DNA of 64,000 bases from Chondrilla cf. caribensis (GCA_964020155.1 OZ026559.1:3688174-3752173); one strand, 5' to 3'. Counted from the first letter of the stretch, positions 36,435 to 50,763 are shown. Notes: generated from the sequence alone by a model not told the origin. Translations and numbers: made by a program.

Positions 36435-37105
36435 TCTTGGAACTGTCATGATCATTAAATTTATCAATGATCATGACAGTATCACTGATACAGCTATGCA
36501 AGCAACATAATGTCCATTGTTGGGGAGAATGAAATATTTTGTAATTCAATAATATGACCAGGATTGACCATTAATATTATTGTATACTTCACACACATAT
36601 TGCCACTTCTATACCTACCAGTCTACATCAGTTCAAATTGTTCAAAGATTTCTTTAAATCTCCAATGGTATAAAATGGGAATGATTAATTATAAATGTAG
36701 ATAATATAGTATGTATCATGCAATGAATTACAATGGTTTTTGTATCCAATGACATATTATATTATTATTATACATGCATTAAGTGATGACAGATCTGTTT
36801 GATATGTCATTCGACTTGACAGCTTATCCATTCGAGTAGCCCATCAAATCCATTAAAATAAATGTTTTGCAAATTCATGATCATTACTCTCAATCAAATA
36901 TTTTCCACGTCAATTACTAAGTATTACACTTACAGTGGATCACAAGAATCATTACCAATTTATGAAATTAGTATACATGTGAATAATAGGTATAGGGTAG
37001 AAGTGTGATACGGGATAAAATTTATATATTGTAGTTGATGAACATGGTATGCATGAAAATGTATACGACTATTATGACCTTTATATTTGATGATGTGCAA
37101 ATGAA

Positions 37106-38943
37106 TCAATTTTCATCTTGTACACTCAACATCTGTTGCACCGTTTCTCTAACTTTCACTCCAACTCTACGGATGATCCAAGCTCCTATTGGTAGAAGTG
37201 TATGATGGAGTACAAATATCAGAGAGGAGGAGATTGTTCGAGTCTCTTCTCCATATTTACTCAAATGTAGCACAAGTGTAATACTGAATGTTAGTGATCC
37301 AAATCCAAAGACAAGTATTGCTATAAACATGAGTAGCAGTATCTGTCGAAGTGCTTGTATTGGTGTGATTCTGTATTCCTCTTCTTTGATGAAGATTTGA
37401 TCAATTGTGAAGGGAATGGATGTTAAGATGATGCATACAAACATTGCACACCACACTGTGAGAATGGCAAATCCATACAAATGTGGATTAACACTCACCA
37501 ACAAGAGCTGAAATGGAAGATGTACTAATAGACCCACTACACTCATGTAGATCCCCCAAAGAGATATTGTTGCAATGATTCTGTGTACTTGTCGTTTTCT
37601 TCCCCAACATTTAGTTATTATGCTCCATGTTTTGGGAATGGGAAATGAAATATACTTGCTGTGGATGCAAGCTGTAACACCACTTGTAATGAAAATGATT
37701 ATGAATTATACTGTAATGGTTAAGGAACAGGTTTCAACTTTGTGTTCAGTGGTCCGCACTATGTTATTTGGATTACAGCCCAACGTCAAAAATGCAGCAG
37801 TGAAGTAAATGTTGAAGACATGAGCAAGACTTGCTACAGCCCAGAAGAATGGTGCTTTAGCTTTGCTCCTACTTTGTTGTAGACTCATTAGCTGTTTTTT
37901 ACCGATACCGTGGAGTATGTAAGGTGTGGCAATTACCAATAGGAGTAGAACGTGCACATTTATGCATCTTTACCTGAAGATGCATAAATGTGCACGTGGT
38001 CGAGACCCACCTATGTACACATCAAAGTGACTGTTAGCATTATAAAGACCTTCCATGATCATTTCCAATAAAAAGACTTATTCTAATATTTAGGGTTCCT
38101 TTACAAGCCCAATAAGAATGAAGGAGATCGAAGAATCCCAAGCATGTTTAGGAATTCAAAGCACAAATCAAAATTATAATAGTCAATTTGTGCAGTGGGG
38201 ATCCAACTGGTGCAGCTGTTACTTCTTTGGGTTTGCTACATTTGGGAACTGTAGACAATCCATTGACATGGAGTTGGGAGTTACAAAATAAACAATAATA
38301 TTTAGTGTACATGCTATATTTTATTGCTTATATATCATGGTCATCTTGCATACAAATAAAGTGCACAGACAAAACATATTATTATTACTACAAAATTTAA
38401 TGAAATTTTCGAAGATTTGCACCTAAATATACTCACCTCTGTGGTGACAGTACCAAGATCTCCCAATTCCTTACATTCCAATGGTATTTTAATGCAAGCA
38501 ATTTGTGTAGGCAAGACAAAAGGCGAAGTTTTGTTGAACAGCTGGTTATAGCTTATAGTGGGGAGGTATTCACCAAGTTCTAACAAGTATAGATCTCCTG
38601 CAATATTAATAATGATTTTAGTGGTCCACATGTACCAATAGATGTTATGATAAGCGTAGTTTATCCCCGGGTATGTCTTCCACGGATAGGTCCCAAGTGA
38701 GCACTCTTCAGGAAGTGGGTCTGTGTAGTTGGTGAAGTAGGCTATTATTACATCGAATGGTCTAGCCCGATTGATGGGGTAGAATGCATTGAGGAGTTGT
38801 TGATAGTTGTCAGGACAAGATTTGATGGAATTGAGAATTTCCAAGGCATCGTCGCAAACTTCATATCGCTCATGTTCACCACAGACCATGCCTGTAAAGA
38901 CTGCTACTGACAACGCCACTGTTGTCGTTACAATCATCCTCAT
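37106..38943 (-). pseudogene. G5: seven-pass receptor-like gene, deleted and interrupted
   Basis: Exon 1 (38437-38943) is intact with donor GTGAGT. The microexon-type segment 37974-38010 is 37 nt. The last exon has lost its acceptor and about the first 55-60 codons. It starts at about 37949 inside hydrophobic segment 1, directly joined to a 21-bp perfect palindrome arm. An inserted in-frame TAA at 37706-37708 interrupts the start of segment 3. Downstream segments 4-7 remain open to the stop at 37106. The protein could at most be the secreted ectodomain. Pseudogene by two independent lesions. Confidence 0.85.
37950..37997. repeat. Perfect palindrome at the G5 deletion junction
   Basis: 21-nt arms at 37950-37970 and 37977-37997 with a 6-nt loop. 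The right arm is normal microexon sequence (compare G8); the left arm is its inverted copy. The deletion of intron 2 and the start of the last exon ends exactly here. Confidence 0.9.
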
Positions 38944-39024
38944 TTCTGACAACGAACAAAAATTTTAATGCAATGACATCATACAGTTGATACCAAAGCC
39001 AAGATTGACCATCTATAATATAAT

Positions 39025-39417
39025 CATAGCTGCCAACCCCCGGAAAAAGATTAGGGACATGAGACCCGCCCATTATAAAACCTCGCATTAGATCACAATT
39101 AATAATAATAATTATTGTACGAATTTGCAGACATGATGTGTACAGCTATTTCATTAAAAGACTCAAAACACTAATGTCAAGCTACTTTACAACTGTGGAG
39201 GTTTATTTTTTACAGGCTACACTCTCGCTTGGCTTGGAGGTAATTAACTATATACATGTTACGGTGTATGGTGTCATTTTGCCATGCTCATTATGACTAC
39301 CTGGACAGCTATGAACAATCGGGACAAAGGCTGAAATAACTAATTCTCGGGTGGATCAGAGGCAAGTGGCAAAAAATTGTGACTGTCCTGCCATTTCCGG
39401 CACAGTTGGCAGCTATG
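39025..39417. mobile_element. MITE with CATAGCTGCCAAC ends, upstream of G5
   Basis: 393 bp with perfect 13-nt inverted ends CATAGCTGCCAAC / GTTGGCAGCTATG, hAT-like in style. The same insertion occurs at the same site upstream of G6 and G8 only, so it predates the duplications that made these three. No protein is encoded. Confidence 0.8.
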
Positions 39418-40104
39418 TATAATATTATTTACAAGTCAGATGCTGAATAAGATATAATTTGCACATTAAGTGAAAACATGACCTTCAGCGCCGAACACTA
39501 CCAACTGTTCAGCAATTTTAACTAGGAGGGTCATCTGCTGTTTAAAATCGTTCATTTTATATTTCTCATTGAGTTGCTGATCTTAACCTTTTTTCCTTCA
39601 AGCCTAACTACCATTTTTGATTGAGACTTTCTTTGACTTTTGGTTGCTGATACAACTAAAATGGTCAATATCTATTTGTATGACAAAGGTTTGACAATCA
39701 TGGCTATAAGGATTCGGTTTGCTTTCTCTGTGGGGAAGTTATTAGTACACAACCATTATTGAGATGATGTGTTGAAAATTCACACCAGGTTACCTCCCAG
39801 TTGGTTGGGCATTTCCACTGTTTCACACATATTTCACATTAAGACTAACTTTTTCCACACCTAGGAATCAACATCAATATCTGTCAAGAAGATTTACTCA
39901 GGATCCAACCAACAATAGCAATGTGAATAATGAAACGCACTGTATGGACAATAGGTATTGCAATACATATTGTCCATATAGTGTTTTAGTGTGTTTGATA
40001 CCAATACACAATGTATAATAAAGTTGGTCATTTTCAAGTGTATTACGAATCATTAGCAAGGGGATTTTTCTAAACACATATCAAACTAGAAATCAACATA
40101 CATT

Positions 40105-40330
40105 AGCAGGATGACGTCAGCTGTGAATAATATAATATTATATTACGTCATGATTTCTCCCTGACATTTTATACTTGGTCCATCGAAGTGGAGCGATATG
40201 GTATAGCGTAACCGGGCCATTGATCCGTCGGCCATTTTGATTGGACCATCGGGTGATCACATGGAATTCAACAATGGGCTGGACCACGTGTTGTTTCGCG
40301 CAGTCTGGGCAGCGTTGAAGGTACGACAAC
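40105..40330. promoter_or_regulatory. Promoter-like block upstream of G5
   Basis: TGACGTCA at 40112-40119, TTACGTCA at 40143-40150, and CACGTG at 40285-40290. The first E-box is mutated to CACATG. The block is well kept although G5 itself is broken, and it could still drive the + strand side. Confidence 0.5.
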
Positions 40331-42470
40331 TGGAAACGTCCTCTCCCATTAACGCTACAGGTTGGCAGTAAGATATCCGAAAGAAAACCAATGAAGAATT
40401 CCACCATGATTGAATTATTGTAAGTTGCTACATTGAAATTATGATTCTGTGTAAAGCATCAATTATCGGACACAATCTATATTCGTAATTCCTCAATACA
40501 AATTTCTATTGGTAATAAATTAGTCTGAAATTTGGTTCTTCGTCGCTTCTTCGCTTTGTATTGAAGTCGTCCGTAAGTTAATCCATCTAATCCGAATATC
40601 GAATATTTTCGGACACATTGTTATATCTCTAGCAGAACGATGCTACTAGCTGCTCAAGCTACGAGGATTTTACTGAGTGGAGAGCGACTATATGTAGTGC
40701 TTTGTAAAACATAGTTTACTGGGAGTTAGTAGGTTTCATAGTTATCGAGAAATAGCCATTCATGTGTACGAATATAGGTGGTGTTCCTATTAATTGATGC
40801 TTTACTCTATTTGTATTATTTAAATTTGTAAAATGTTCAACTATCATTGTCTTAGCCCCGAATTTCATTGTGAATACTATGAAAGTATGATGGAAGATAT
40901 CATGTATCTTCCCTTGTTAAATACTTTAAGCCACTGCACCGTTTTTCAATTCATACATCCGAAAATAATGCTATAAGCTGTCACCAACTCACGTACATCC
41001 ACGATCATGGTTTTTACCACTGCTACAAGTGACCATAGATGGTCAGTCAAAACCGAACCTAAAACAGAAGGGTGTTTTTCCGTTCAATCTGCATATCACC
41101 GTAACATAAGTATAGTTACCTATCAAATTTGGTTACGAACACAAAAGATGTTGCAGAATCCGAATCTGTGGCCACTTATGGTGACTTGCACAAAAAATCG
41201 TTAGATTCTGTATCAATGCAACTGCTGAAGGAGGATATATGTAGAGCACATACCAATGGTATATCTTGTTGTCTACGGGACTGACTAATTTATATTATGT
41301 ATGTACTGAGTAGATATTTCATCATTATAGCCATATGTAACCATTGCAGATATCATATTTGATATTTTGTTCTTTTCCATTGCATAGTGTCCCTTCCATG
41401 GATATCTGTCAGTATGGTACATTTACTCAATGATACAATGGGAATTTCTCTGATAGTCAAGCACCATTCAATTAGTTCGATGTTGTCAGGATATGTGGTG
41501 TCAGTCCTAACAGTAAGAAGCCAACTGAACGAATAAACTTGTGAAAAATGTGGGTACAATTTGTATGTGTATTATCATATCTTCAGTTGACTACAAGTCT
41601 GTGTGTACATTCCTCCCATTCTCCAGGACTATCAAGGAACGTATGAATTGAGGAATGCTAAAAGTGAATATAATTAAAATAATTATTCTAGGCACTAATA
41701 ATTATTGTAAACATGGCGACTGAGTTAGAGAACTATTTTGTACACCATAGTAATTTCCATTCTTTGAGAAAATTGTAGTGTGTACTGCAGTCTTTCTGTC
41801 CCAAACTTATGGTTTTTGGGTACATGCACTACTGTTCCATCTGATCCTCACACAGGACACTCATGCCGTCTTTCAGCATGACTGTGCAGCTCCATTTGAC
41901 TGTTCTGAAGTCACAATTTCAAATTGACATGTACATAGATGTAACTAGTTGAAAACTATATAGCAAGCTGCCATTAACGATTTAAAACATAATATTGTCA
42001 TTATGAGAGATCAGTATATCATAGAGAACCTCTGTGAAGACGTCATGCCACCATCTTATATTTGATTATTGTTCCTATGATGAACATCCCATAATTCACA
42101 TGGTCATGTGTTACTCAGTACGTTCATTATGACCTATATGATATTAGCGCAAGTGACTGACTAATGTACTGAAATAATTGGTGTGAACGTGGGCTATAAT
42201 GCTACGAGCTCAATGAGTATGAATATGAATATTAATGTCCAGTTGGAAGTTACATCTCTATGTTCAGTAGTCTGTATTGTGTTATTACAGGCTACTGTCA
42301 GCAATTAGCCTTCCATGTATACATGGAATTGAAATTGCAAAGCAATAGCAAAACAGAAAGCTGTTTCCTAAACACCCCAACCTATACAGTATAACTGTTG
42401 TAATTACATTTCTTTATTTTCATTTTACTTGTGAATAGTCAGGCAATATAATTGTAAAGGATGGTAATTC
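40331..42470 (+). pseudogene. Decayed + strand gene relic, unit 5
   Basis: Patches for CCACCATG, KDVAESES..., DICQYGT-like and TLMPSF-like exons are in the usual order. Several carry stops (for example after FQ in the DYQGTY exon). Followed by a long TA repeat. Confidence 0.35.
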
Positions 42471-42722
42471 AATGTTCCTCCATTTACGTAATCACCAATT
42501 TTGAACCACTGTGAATATTAATTATTACATTAGTAACATACACAATAATAAATGTATGATTATTGTACTATGACTACAATAAAGAACCCTGTATTATAAT
42601 ACTATATATGAAATGCCTGCAGCTCCACTTCATTATTACTAAAAATTAATATTAGTAAAAATTATTAGGTTCATTATAATATAAATACTATGGTATAATA
42701 TTTTATTATATTAAATTTTACC

Positions 42723-42725
<3 letters not shown>

Positions 42726-42791
<66 letters not shown>

Positions 42792-42880
42792 TATATATAT
42801 ATATATATATATATATAATTATATGCATATAATATATATATAATATTATATACATATAATATATATACATACATACATAC
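42726..42880. repeat. (TA)n microsatellite with ATAATAT variants
   Basis: The longest TA tract of the array, in the position also occupied in units 1, 4, 6 and 7. Confidence 0.95.
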
Positions 42881-43094
42881 TATATGTATATAGGATCATT
42901 AATGCATTATATATGTATATTATAGATACAATTTTACATACCCCACCATGCATCCTGCATGCACACACACACAGATCGATTTTAAATATTCATTAATAAA
43001 AAATAATTATTAATTATTATTAGAATTGATCATGAATAGTGTGTATGTGATAGCAAATATTATATATAGTGTAATAATTGTAATAATTATTATA

Positions 43095-43294
43095 GTGGTC
43101 CGCAATGTTGTATACCATAATATGTATATTCCCGGGTATGTCCTCCATGGATAGGTCCCAAGTGAGCACTCTTCAGGAAGTGGGTCTGTGTAGTTGGTGA
43201 AGTAGGCTATGATGACACTAGATGGTTTAGCCTGATTGATGGGGTAGAAGGCATTGAGCAGTTGTTGATATATAGTTGTCAGGGTAAGCTTGAT
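43095..43294 (-). pseudogene. Solitary exon-1 fragment F6
   Basis: Nearly the same as F5, including the TATA insertion. It is flanked by the ATGATCATT/AATGATCAT inverted repeat. AT-rich 3' flank follows to 43965. Confidence 0.7.
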
Positions 43295-43965
43295 TCTTGG
43301 TACTGTCATGATCATTAAATTTATCAATGATCATGACAATGGCACTGATACAGCTATGCAAGCAACATAATGTCCATTGTTGGGGAGAATGAAATATTTT
43401 GTAATTCAATAATATGACCAGGATTGACCATTAATATTATTGCATACTTCACACACATATTGCCACTTCTATACCTACCAGTCTACATCAGTTTAAATTG
43501 TTCAAAGATTTCTTTAAATCTCCAATGATATAAAATGGGAATGATTAATTATAAATGTAAATAATATAGAATGTGTCATGCAATGAATTACAATGGTTTT
43601 TGTATCCAATGACATATTATATTATTATTATACATGCATTAAGTGATGACAGATCTGTTTGATATGTCATTCGACTTGGCAGCTTATCCATTCGAGTAGC
43701 CCATCAAATCCATTAAAATAAATGTTTTGCAAATTCATGATCATTACTCTCAATCAAATATTTTCCACGTAAATTACTAATTATTATACTTACAGTGGAT
43801 CACAAGAATCATTACCAATTTATGAAATTAGTATACATGTGAATAATTGGTATAGGGTAGAAGTGTGATACGGGATAAAATTTATATATTGTAGTTGATG
43901 AACATGGTATGTATGAAAATGTATACGACTATTATCACCTTTATATTTGATGAAGTGCAAATGAA

Positions 43966-46392
43966 TCAATTTTCATCTTGTACACTCAACATCTGTTGCA
44001 CCATTTCTCTAACTTTCACTCCAACTCTACGGATGATCCAAGCTCCTATTGGTAGAAGTGTATGATGTAGTACGAATATCAGAGAGGAGGAGAATGTTCG
44101 AGTCTCTTCTCCATATTTACTCAAATGGAGTATAAGTGTAATACTGAATGTTAGTGATCCAAATCCAAAGACAAGTATTGCTATAAACATGAGTAGCAGT
44201 ATCTGTCGAAGTGCTTGTATTGGTGTGATTCTGTATTCCTCTTCTTTGATGAAGATTTGATCAATTGTGAAGGGAATGGATGTTACAATGATGCATACAA
44301 ACATTACACACCACACTGTGAGAATGGCAAATCCATACAAATGTGGATTAACACTCACTAACAAGAATTGAAATGGAAGATGTACTAATAGACCCACTAC
44401 ACTCATGTAGATCCCCCAAAGAGATATTGTTGCAATGATTCTGTGTACATGTCGTTTTCTTCCCCAACATTTAGTTATTATGCTCCATGTTTTTGGAATG
44501 GGAAATGAAATATACTTGCTGTGGATGCAAGCTGTAACACCACTTGCAATGATGATGATTATGAATACTGCAATGGTTAAGGAACAGGTTTCAACTTTGT
44601 GTTCAGTGCTCCGTACTATGTTATTTGGATTACAGCCCAACGTCAAAAATGCAGCAGTGAAGTAAATGTTGAAGACATGAGCAAGACTTGCTACAGCCCA
44701 GAAGAATGGTACTTTAGCTTTGCTCCTACTTTGTTGTAGACTCATTAGCTGTTTTTTACCGATACTGTGGAATATGTAAGGTGTGGCAATTACCAATAGG
44801 AATAGAAACAGTCCCACGCCAACAAAATGTGATTGTTTATGATGAGCATGAAGATATGCATCAATCTGCAGCCTGCGATTCGTATTTCTAACATCAGCTG
44901 CTGGACGATTGTTAGCAAGCCACTTAAAGAACACTCTTGTCTGTTTACTGCTTTCTTTGTTCTCTGAATACTGTCCCTTTTGTAGCATTAGTGATTTGAC
45001 CTGCATTTAAGGAATAATTAATAGAATCAAAATAACTATATTTAATTTAGTTGTTATTATTTCAGCTATATACTATTCTGTGTGATATTTAATATCATGA
45101 TGTTAAAAATACCAGGTCCTATAATATGACAAATGATTCACACATAAAATTTCTAATTTTGGACCAATTACTACTGTAACTCTGGTATAACATGTATGAA
45201 ACCAAATGAAAACAAAATGTCTCAATGAATTATAAATTGAAATATAGAATATTAGAATATTTTGAAGTACTATTTCAACACTAGTAGCTTATGCAGATAG
45301 TTATTGATTTTATATACTTGCCGCAGAGTAGAAAGACCACCAATATTTAACATGACCATACAGTAGTAAAATACATTATTCAGTAAAGACACCATGGGAA
45401 ATTTATGCATCATCATTGATCTTTACCTGAAGATGCATAAATATGCACATGCTCAAGACCCACCTATGTACACATCACAGTGACTGTTAGCATTATAAAG
45501 ACCTTCCATGATCATTTCCAATAAAAAGGCTTATTCTTGGGGACGTTTACAAGCCCATTAAGAATGAAGGACATCGAAGAATCCCAAGCATGTTTAGGAA
45601 TTCGAAGCACAAATCAAAATTATAATAGTCAATTTGTGCAATGAAATTCCAACTGGTGCAGCTGTTATTTCTTTGGGTTTGCTACATTTGGGAACTGTAG
45701 ACAATCCATTGACATGGAGTTGGGAGTTACAAAATAAACAATAATATTAGTGTACATGCTGTATTTTATTGCTTACATATCATGGTCATCTTGCATACAA
45801 ATAAAGTGCACAGACAAAACATATTATTATTAATACAAAATTTAATGAAATTTTCGAACATTTGCACCTAATTAAATATACTCACCTCTGTGGTGACAGT
45901 ACCAAGATCTCCCAATCCCTTACATTCCAATGGTATTTTAATGCAAGCAATTTGTGTAGGCAAGACAAAAGGTGAAGTTTTGTTGAACAGCTGGTTATAG
46001 CTTATAATGGGGAGGTATTCACCAGCTTCCAACAAGTATAGATTTCCTGCAATATTAATAATGATTTTAGTGGTCCACATGTACCAATAGATGTTGTGAT
46101 AAGCGTAGTTTATCCTCGGGTATGTCCTCCATGGATAGATCCCAAGTGAGCACTCTTCAGGAAGTGGGCCTGTGTAGTTGGTGAAGTAGGCTATTATTAC
46201 ATCAGATGGTCTAGCCCGATTGATGGGGTAGAATGCATTGAGGAGTTGTTGATAGTTGTCAGGACAAGATTTGATGGAATTGAGAATTTCCAAGGCATCG
46301 TCGCAAACTTCATATCGCTCATGTTCACCACAGACCATGCCTGTAAAGACTGCTACTGACAATACCACTGTTGTCGTTACAATCATCGTCAT
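43966..46392 (-). CDS. G6: seven-pass receptor-like protein, open if microexon is skipped
   Basis: Exon 1 is 45886-46392 (MTMIVTTTVV signal peptide start), the microexon 45427-45463 (37 nt), and the last exon 43966-45000 (344 codons). Cys30, 43, 81, 150 and 157 are present. The glycosylation sequon at residues 72-74 is kept (NYT, now followed by GP), and the second sequon is lost (NYA). Exon 1 to last exon joins in phase 0, giving 513 aa with seven hydrophobic segments. Including the 37-nt microexon shifts the frame to a TAA about 18 codons later, in the last exon, giving a secreted form of about 199 aa. Sequence is closest to G8 (shared FTAAFLTLGC, MSLQQSRSK) and to the remaining part of G5. 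Confidence 0.75.
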
Positions 46393-46470
46393 TTCTAACG
46401 ACGAACAAAAATTTTAATGCAATGACATCATACAGTTGATACCAAAGCCAAGATTGACCATCTATATAAT

Positions 46471-46863
46471 CATAGCTGCCAACCCCCTGAAAAAAATTAG
46501 GGACATGAGACCCACCCATTATAAAACTTCGCATTAGATCACAATTAATATATATAATTATTGTACGTATTTGCAGACATGATGTGTACAGCTATTTCAT
46601 TAAAAGACTCAAAACACTAATGTCAAGCTACTTTACAACTGTGGAGGTTTATTTTTTACAGGCTACACTCTCGCTTGGCTTGGAGGTAATTAACTATATA
46701 CATGTTACGGTGTATGGTGTCATTTTGCCATGCTCATTATGACTACCTAGACAGCTATGAACAATCGGGACAAAGGCTGAAATAACTAATTCTCGGGTGG
46801 ATCAGAGGCAAGTGGCAAAAAATTGTGACTGTCCTGCCATTTCCGGCACAGTTGGCAGCTATG
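46471..46863. mobile_element. MITE with CATAGCTGCCAAC ends, upstream of G6
   Basis: Orthologous in position to the insertion at 39025-39417, with the same length and ends and a few substitutions. Confidence 0.8.
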
Positions 46864-47799
46864 TATAATATTATTTACAAGTCAGATGCCGAATAAGATA
46901 TAATTTGCACATTAAGTGAAAACATGACCTTCATTGCCGAACACTACCAATTGTTCAGCAATTTTAACTAGGAGGGTCATCTGCTGTTTAAAATCATTCA
47001 TTTTATATTTCTCATTGAGTTGCTGATCTTAACCTTTTTTCCTTCAAACCTAACTACCATTTTTGATTGAGACTTTCTTTGACTTTTGGTTGCTGGTACA
47101 ACTAAAATGGTCAATATCTATTTGTATGACAAAGGTTTGACAATCATGGCTATAAGGATTCTGTTTGCTTTCTCTGTTGGGACGTTATTAGTACACAACC
47201 ATTAGATGATGTGTTGAAAATTCACACCAGGTTACCTCCCAGTAGGTGGGGCATTTCCACTGGTTCACACATATTTCACACAAAGACTAACCTTTTCCAC
47301 ACCTAGGAATCAACATCAATATCTGTCAAGAAGATTTACTCAGGATCCAACCAACAATAGCAATGTGAATAATGAAACGCACTGTATGGACAATAGGTAT
47401 TGCAATACATATTGTCCATATAGTGTTTTAGTGTGTTTGATACCAATACACAATGTATAATAATGTATCATAGAGTAAGATTTATATAGATAGAGTAGGA
47501 TAGTACGCATGTGTAATGTACAATAGTCTTAAATGTAGAATGTGTATTTCATGTCTATATTAAAGTATGTTTTGGTATGACCTGCATTCAGCCATAACAT
47601 GTATGCACAGATCTGTTTACTACATTCAACTTATCATGAATTATAATATTTTTTTTTCAAATTGAGCAGATATATGTGTTTTGCAAAATAACTTTTCAAT
47701 TCAATTTTCACTAACAGTTGGTCATTTTCAAGTGTATTACGAATCATTAGCAAGGGGGTTGTTCTAAACACATATCAAACTAGAAATCAACATACATTA

Positions 47800-48007
47800 G
47801 CAGGATGACGTCAGCAGCGAATATTATATATTACGTCGTGATTTCTCCCGGACGTTTTGTACTTGGTCCATTGAAGTGGAGCGATATGGTATAGCGTAAC
47901 CGGGCCATTGATCAATCGGCCATTTTGATAGGACCATCGGGTGATCACGTGGAATTCAACAATGGCTTAGACCACGTGTTGTTTCGCTCAGTATGGACAG
48001 CGATGAA
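47800..48007. promoter_or_regulatory. Promoter-like block upstream of G6
   Basis: TGACGTCA at 47806-47813. The second CRE is mutated (TTACGTCG). CACGTG at 47946-47951 and 47973-47978. About 1.4 kb upstream of the ATG because of the MITE insertion. Confidence 0.5.
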
Positions 48008-50240
48008 GGTACGATAATTGGAAACGTCCTCTCCCATTAACGCTACAGATTGGCAGTAAGATATCCGAAAGAAAACCAATGAAGAATTCCACCATGGTTG
48101 AATTATCGTAAGTTGCTGCATTGAAATTATGATTCTGTGTATAGCATCAATTATCGGACACACTTACCTAGTATATTCGTAATTCCTCAATATGAATTTC
48201 TATTGGTAATAAATTAGTCTGGAATTTGGTTCTACGTCGCTTCTCCACTCTGTATTGACGTCTGTCCGCAAGTTAATCCATCTAATCCGAATATCGAATA
48301 TTTTCAGACACATTTTTATATCTCTAGCAGAACGATGCTACTAGCTACTCAAGCTACGAGGATTTTACTGACTGGAGAGCGACTACATGTAGTGCTTTAT
48401 AAACAAGGTTTATTGGGAGTCGGTAGGTTTCATAGTTATCGAGAAATAGCCATTTATGTGTCCGAATATAGGTGGTGTTCCTTATTAATTGATGCTTTTC
48501 TCTATTTGTATTATTTAAATTTGTAAAATGTTCAACTATCATTGTCTTAGCCCCCGCATTTCATTGTGAATACTATGAAAGTATGATGGAAGATATCATG
48601 TATCTTCCCTTGTTAAATACTTTAAGCCACTGCACCGTTTTTCAGTTCATACATCCGAAAATAATGCTATAAGCTGTCACCAACTCACGTACATCCACGA
48701 TCATGGATTTTAATACTACTACAAGTGACCATAGATGGTCAGTCAATAGAAACCTAAAACAGAAGGATATTCTTCTTTTCAATTTGTGTATCACCGTAAC
48801 CTAAGTATAGTTACCTATCAAATTTGGTAACTACGAATGCGAAAGATGTTGCAGAATCCGAATCTGTGGCCACTTATGGTGACTTGCACTTATATAGTTA
48901 TACCTTGCCAACAAAAAATTGTTTGATTCTGTATCTCAATGCAACTGCTGAAGGAGGATATATGTAGAGCACATACCTTGTGGTCTACAGGACTGGCTAA
49001 TTCATATGTATGTACTGAGTGGATATTTCATCATTGTAGCCATATGTAACTATTGCAGATATCATATTTGATATTTTTTTTCTTTTCCATTGCATAGTGT
49101 TGCTTCCATTGATATCTATCAGTATGGTACATTTGCTCAATGATACAAATTGAATGGGAATTTCTCTGATAATCAAGAAGCATTCAATTTGTTGGATGTT
49201 GACAGGATATGTAGAGCCAGTGCTAACAGCAATAAGTCAACTGAAGGAATGAAGTTGTGATAAACATGGGTATACAATTTGTGTGTGTATTATCATATTA
49301 TCTTCAGTTGACTACATGTATGTGTGTACAATTCCTCCAATTCTCCAGGACTATCAAGGAACATATGAATTGAGGCAGTATCCCATGAATGAAAATCATT
49401 AAAATAATTATTGTAGGCACTAGTAATTATTGCAAACATGGTGACTGAGTTAAATAGCTATTTGTACACTGTTACAGTTACTGTAGTAATTTGTAGTGTT
49501 TTAATGTGTATATACTGCAGTCTTTCTGTCCCAAACCTATGGTTTTTGAGTATGTGCACTTCTGCTCCACCTGATCCTCACACAGGACACTCATGCCGTC
49601 TTTCAACATGACTGTGCAGCTCCATTTGACTGTTCTGAAGTCACAATTTCAAATGGACTTGTACATAGATGTGACTAGTTGAAAACTATATAGCAAGCTG
49701 CCATTAACGATTTAAAACATAATTGTCATTATGAGAGATCAGCATATTAAAGAGGACCTCTGTGAAGACAGCATGCCACCATCTTATATTTGATTATTGT
49801 TCCTATGATGAACATCCCATAATCCACATGGTCATGTGTTACTCAGTACACTCATTATGACCTATATCATATCGTAAGTGATGATTGTTTGATAAATTGC
49901 CATCGAATAACAAAGACTAATGTACTAAAATAATTGGCGTGAATGTGGGCTACAATGCTACGAGCTCAATGAGTATGAATATGAATATTAATGTCCAGTT
50001 GCAAGTTACATCTCTATCTTCAGTAGTCTGTATTGTGTTATTGTTATTACAGGCTACTTTCATCAATTAGCCTTCCATGTATACATAGTCAAATTGCAAA
50101 GCAACAGCAAAACAGAAAGTTGCTTCCCAAACACCCCAACCTACAGTATAACTGTTGCAAATTATTTCATTTCATTATTTTCATTTTACTTGTGAATAGT
50201 CAGGCAATATAATTGTAATGGATGGGAATTCAATGATTCT
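48008..50240 (+). pseudogene. Decayed + strand gene relic, unit 6
   Basis: Same exon-like patches as unit 1 with indels and stops. The KDVAESES patch is near 48840-48960 and the MPSFNMTVQLHLTVLKSQFQ patch near 49600-49680. Confidence 0.35.
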
Positions 50241-50467
50241 CAATTCATGTAATCGCCAATTGTGAATATTAATTATTACATTATGGTACATACATATAAT
50301 AAATGTATAATTATTGTACTATGACTACAAAAAAGAACCCTGTATTATAATGCCATATATGAAATGCCTACAGCTCCACTTCATTATTACTAAAAATTAA
50401 TTTAGAAAGTTATTAGGTTCATAATAATATAAATACTATGGTATATTTTATTATATTAAATTTTACC

Positions 50468-50507
<40 letters not shown>

Positions 50508-50763
50508 TACATACTATCTGTATATGGGATCATTAATGCATTATATATGTATATTATAGATACAATTTTACATAACCCACCATGCATCCTGCATGCACAC
50601 ACACAGATTGTTTTTAAATATTCATTAATAATAAATTAATAATTATTAGAATTGATCATGAATAGTGTGTACATGATAGAAAAAATTATAAATAAGAATA
50701 TTATATGTAGTGTATGTAGTGTATGTATGTGTATGTATGTGTATTGTAATAATAATATAATAC

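Noticed and set aside
40138..40407. - strand 89-codon frame across the promoter block of unit 5
   Set aside because: It covers the CRE/E-box cluster, has no splice support and is not open in the other units.
43966..45000. Assignment of the last exon to a known GPCR class
   Set aside because: Seven hydrophobic segments are seen but no class-specific motif; only receptor-like topology is claimed.
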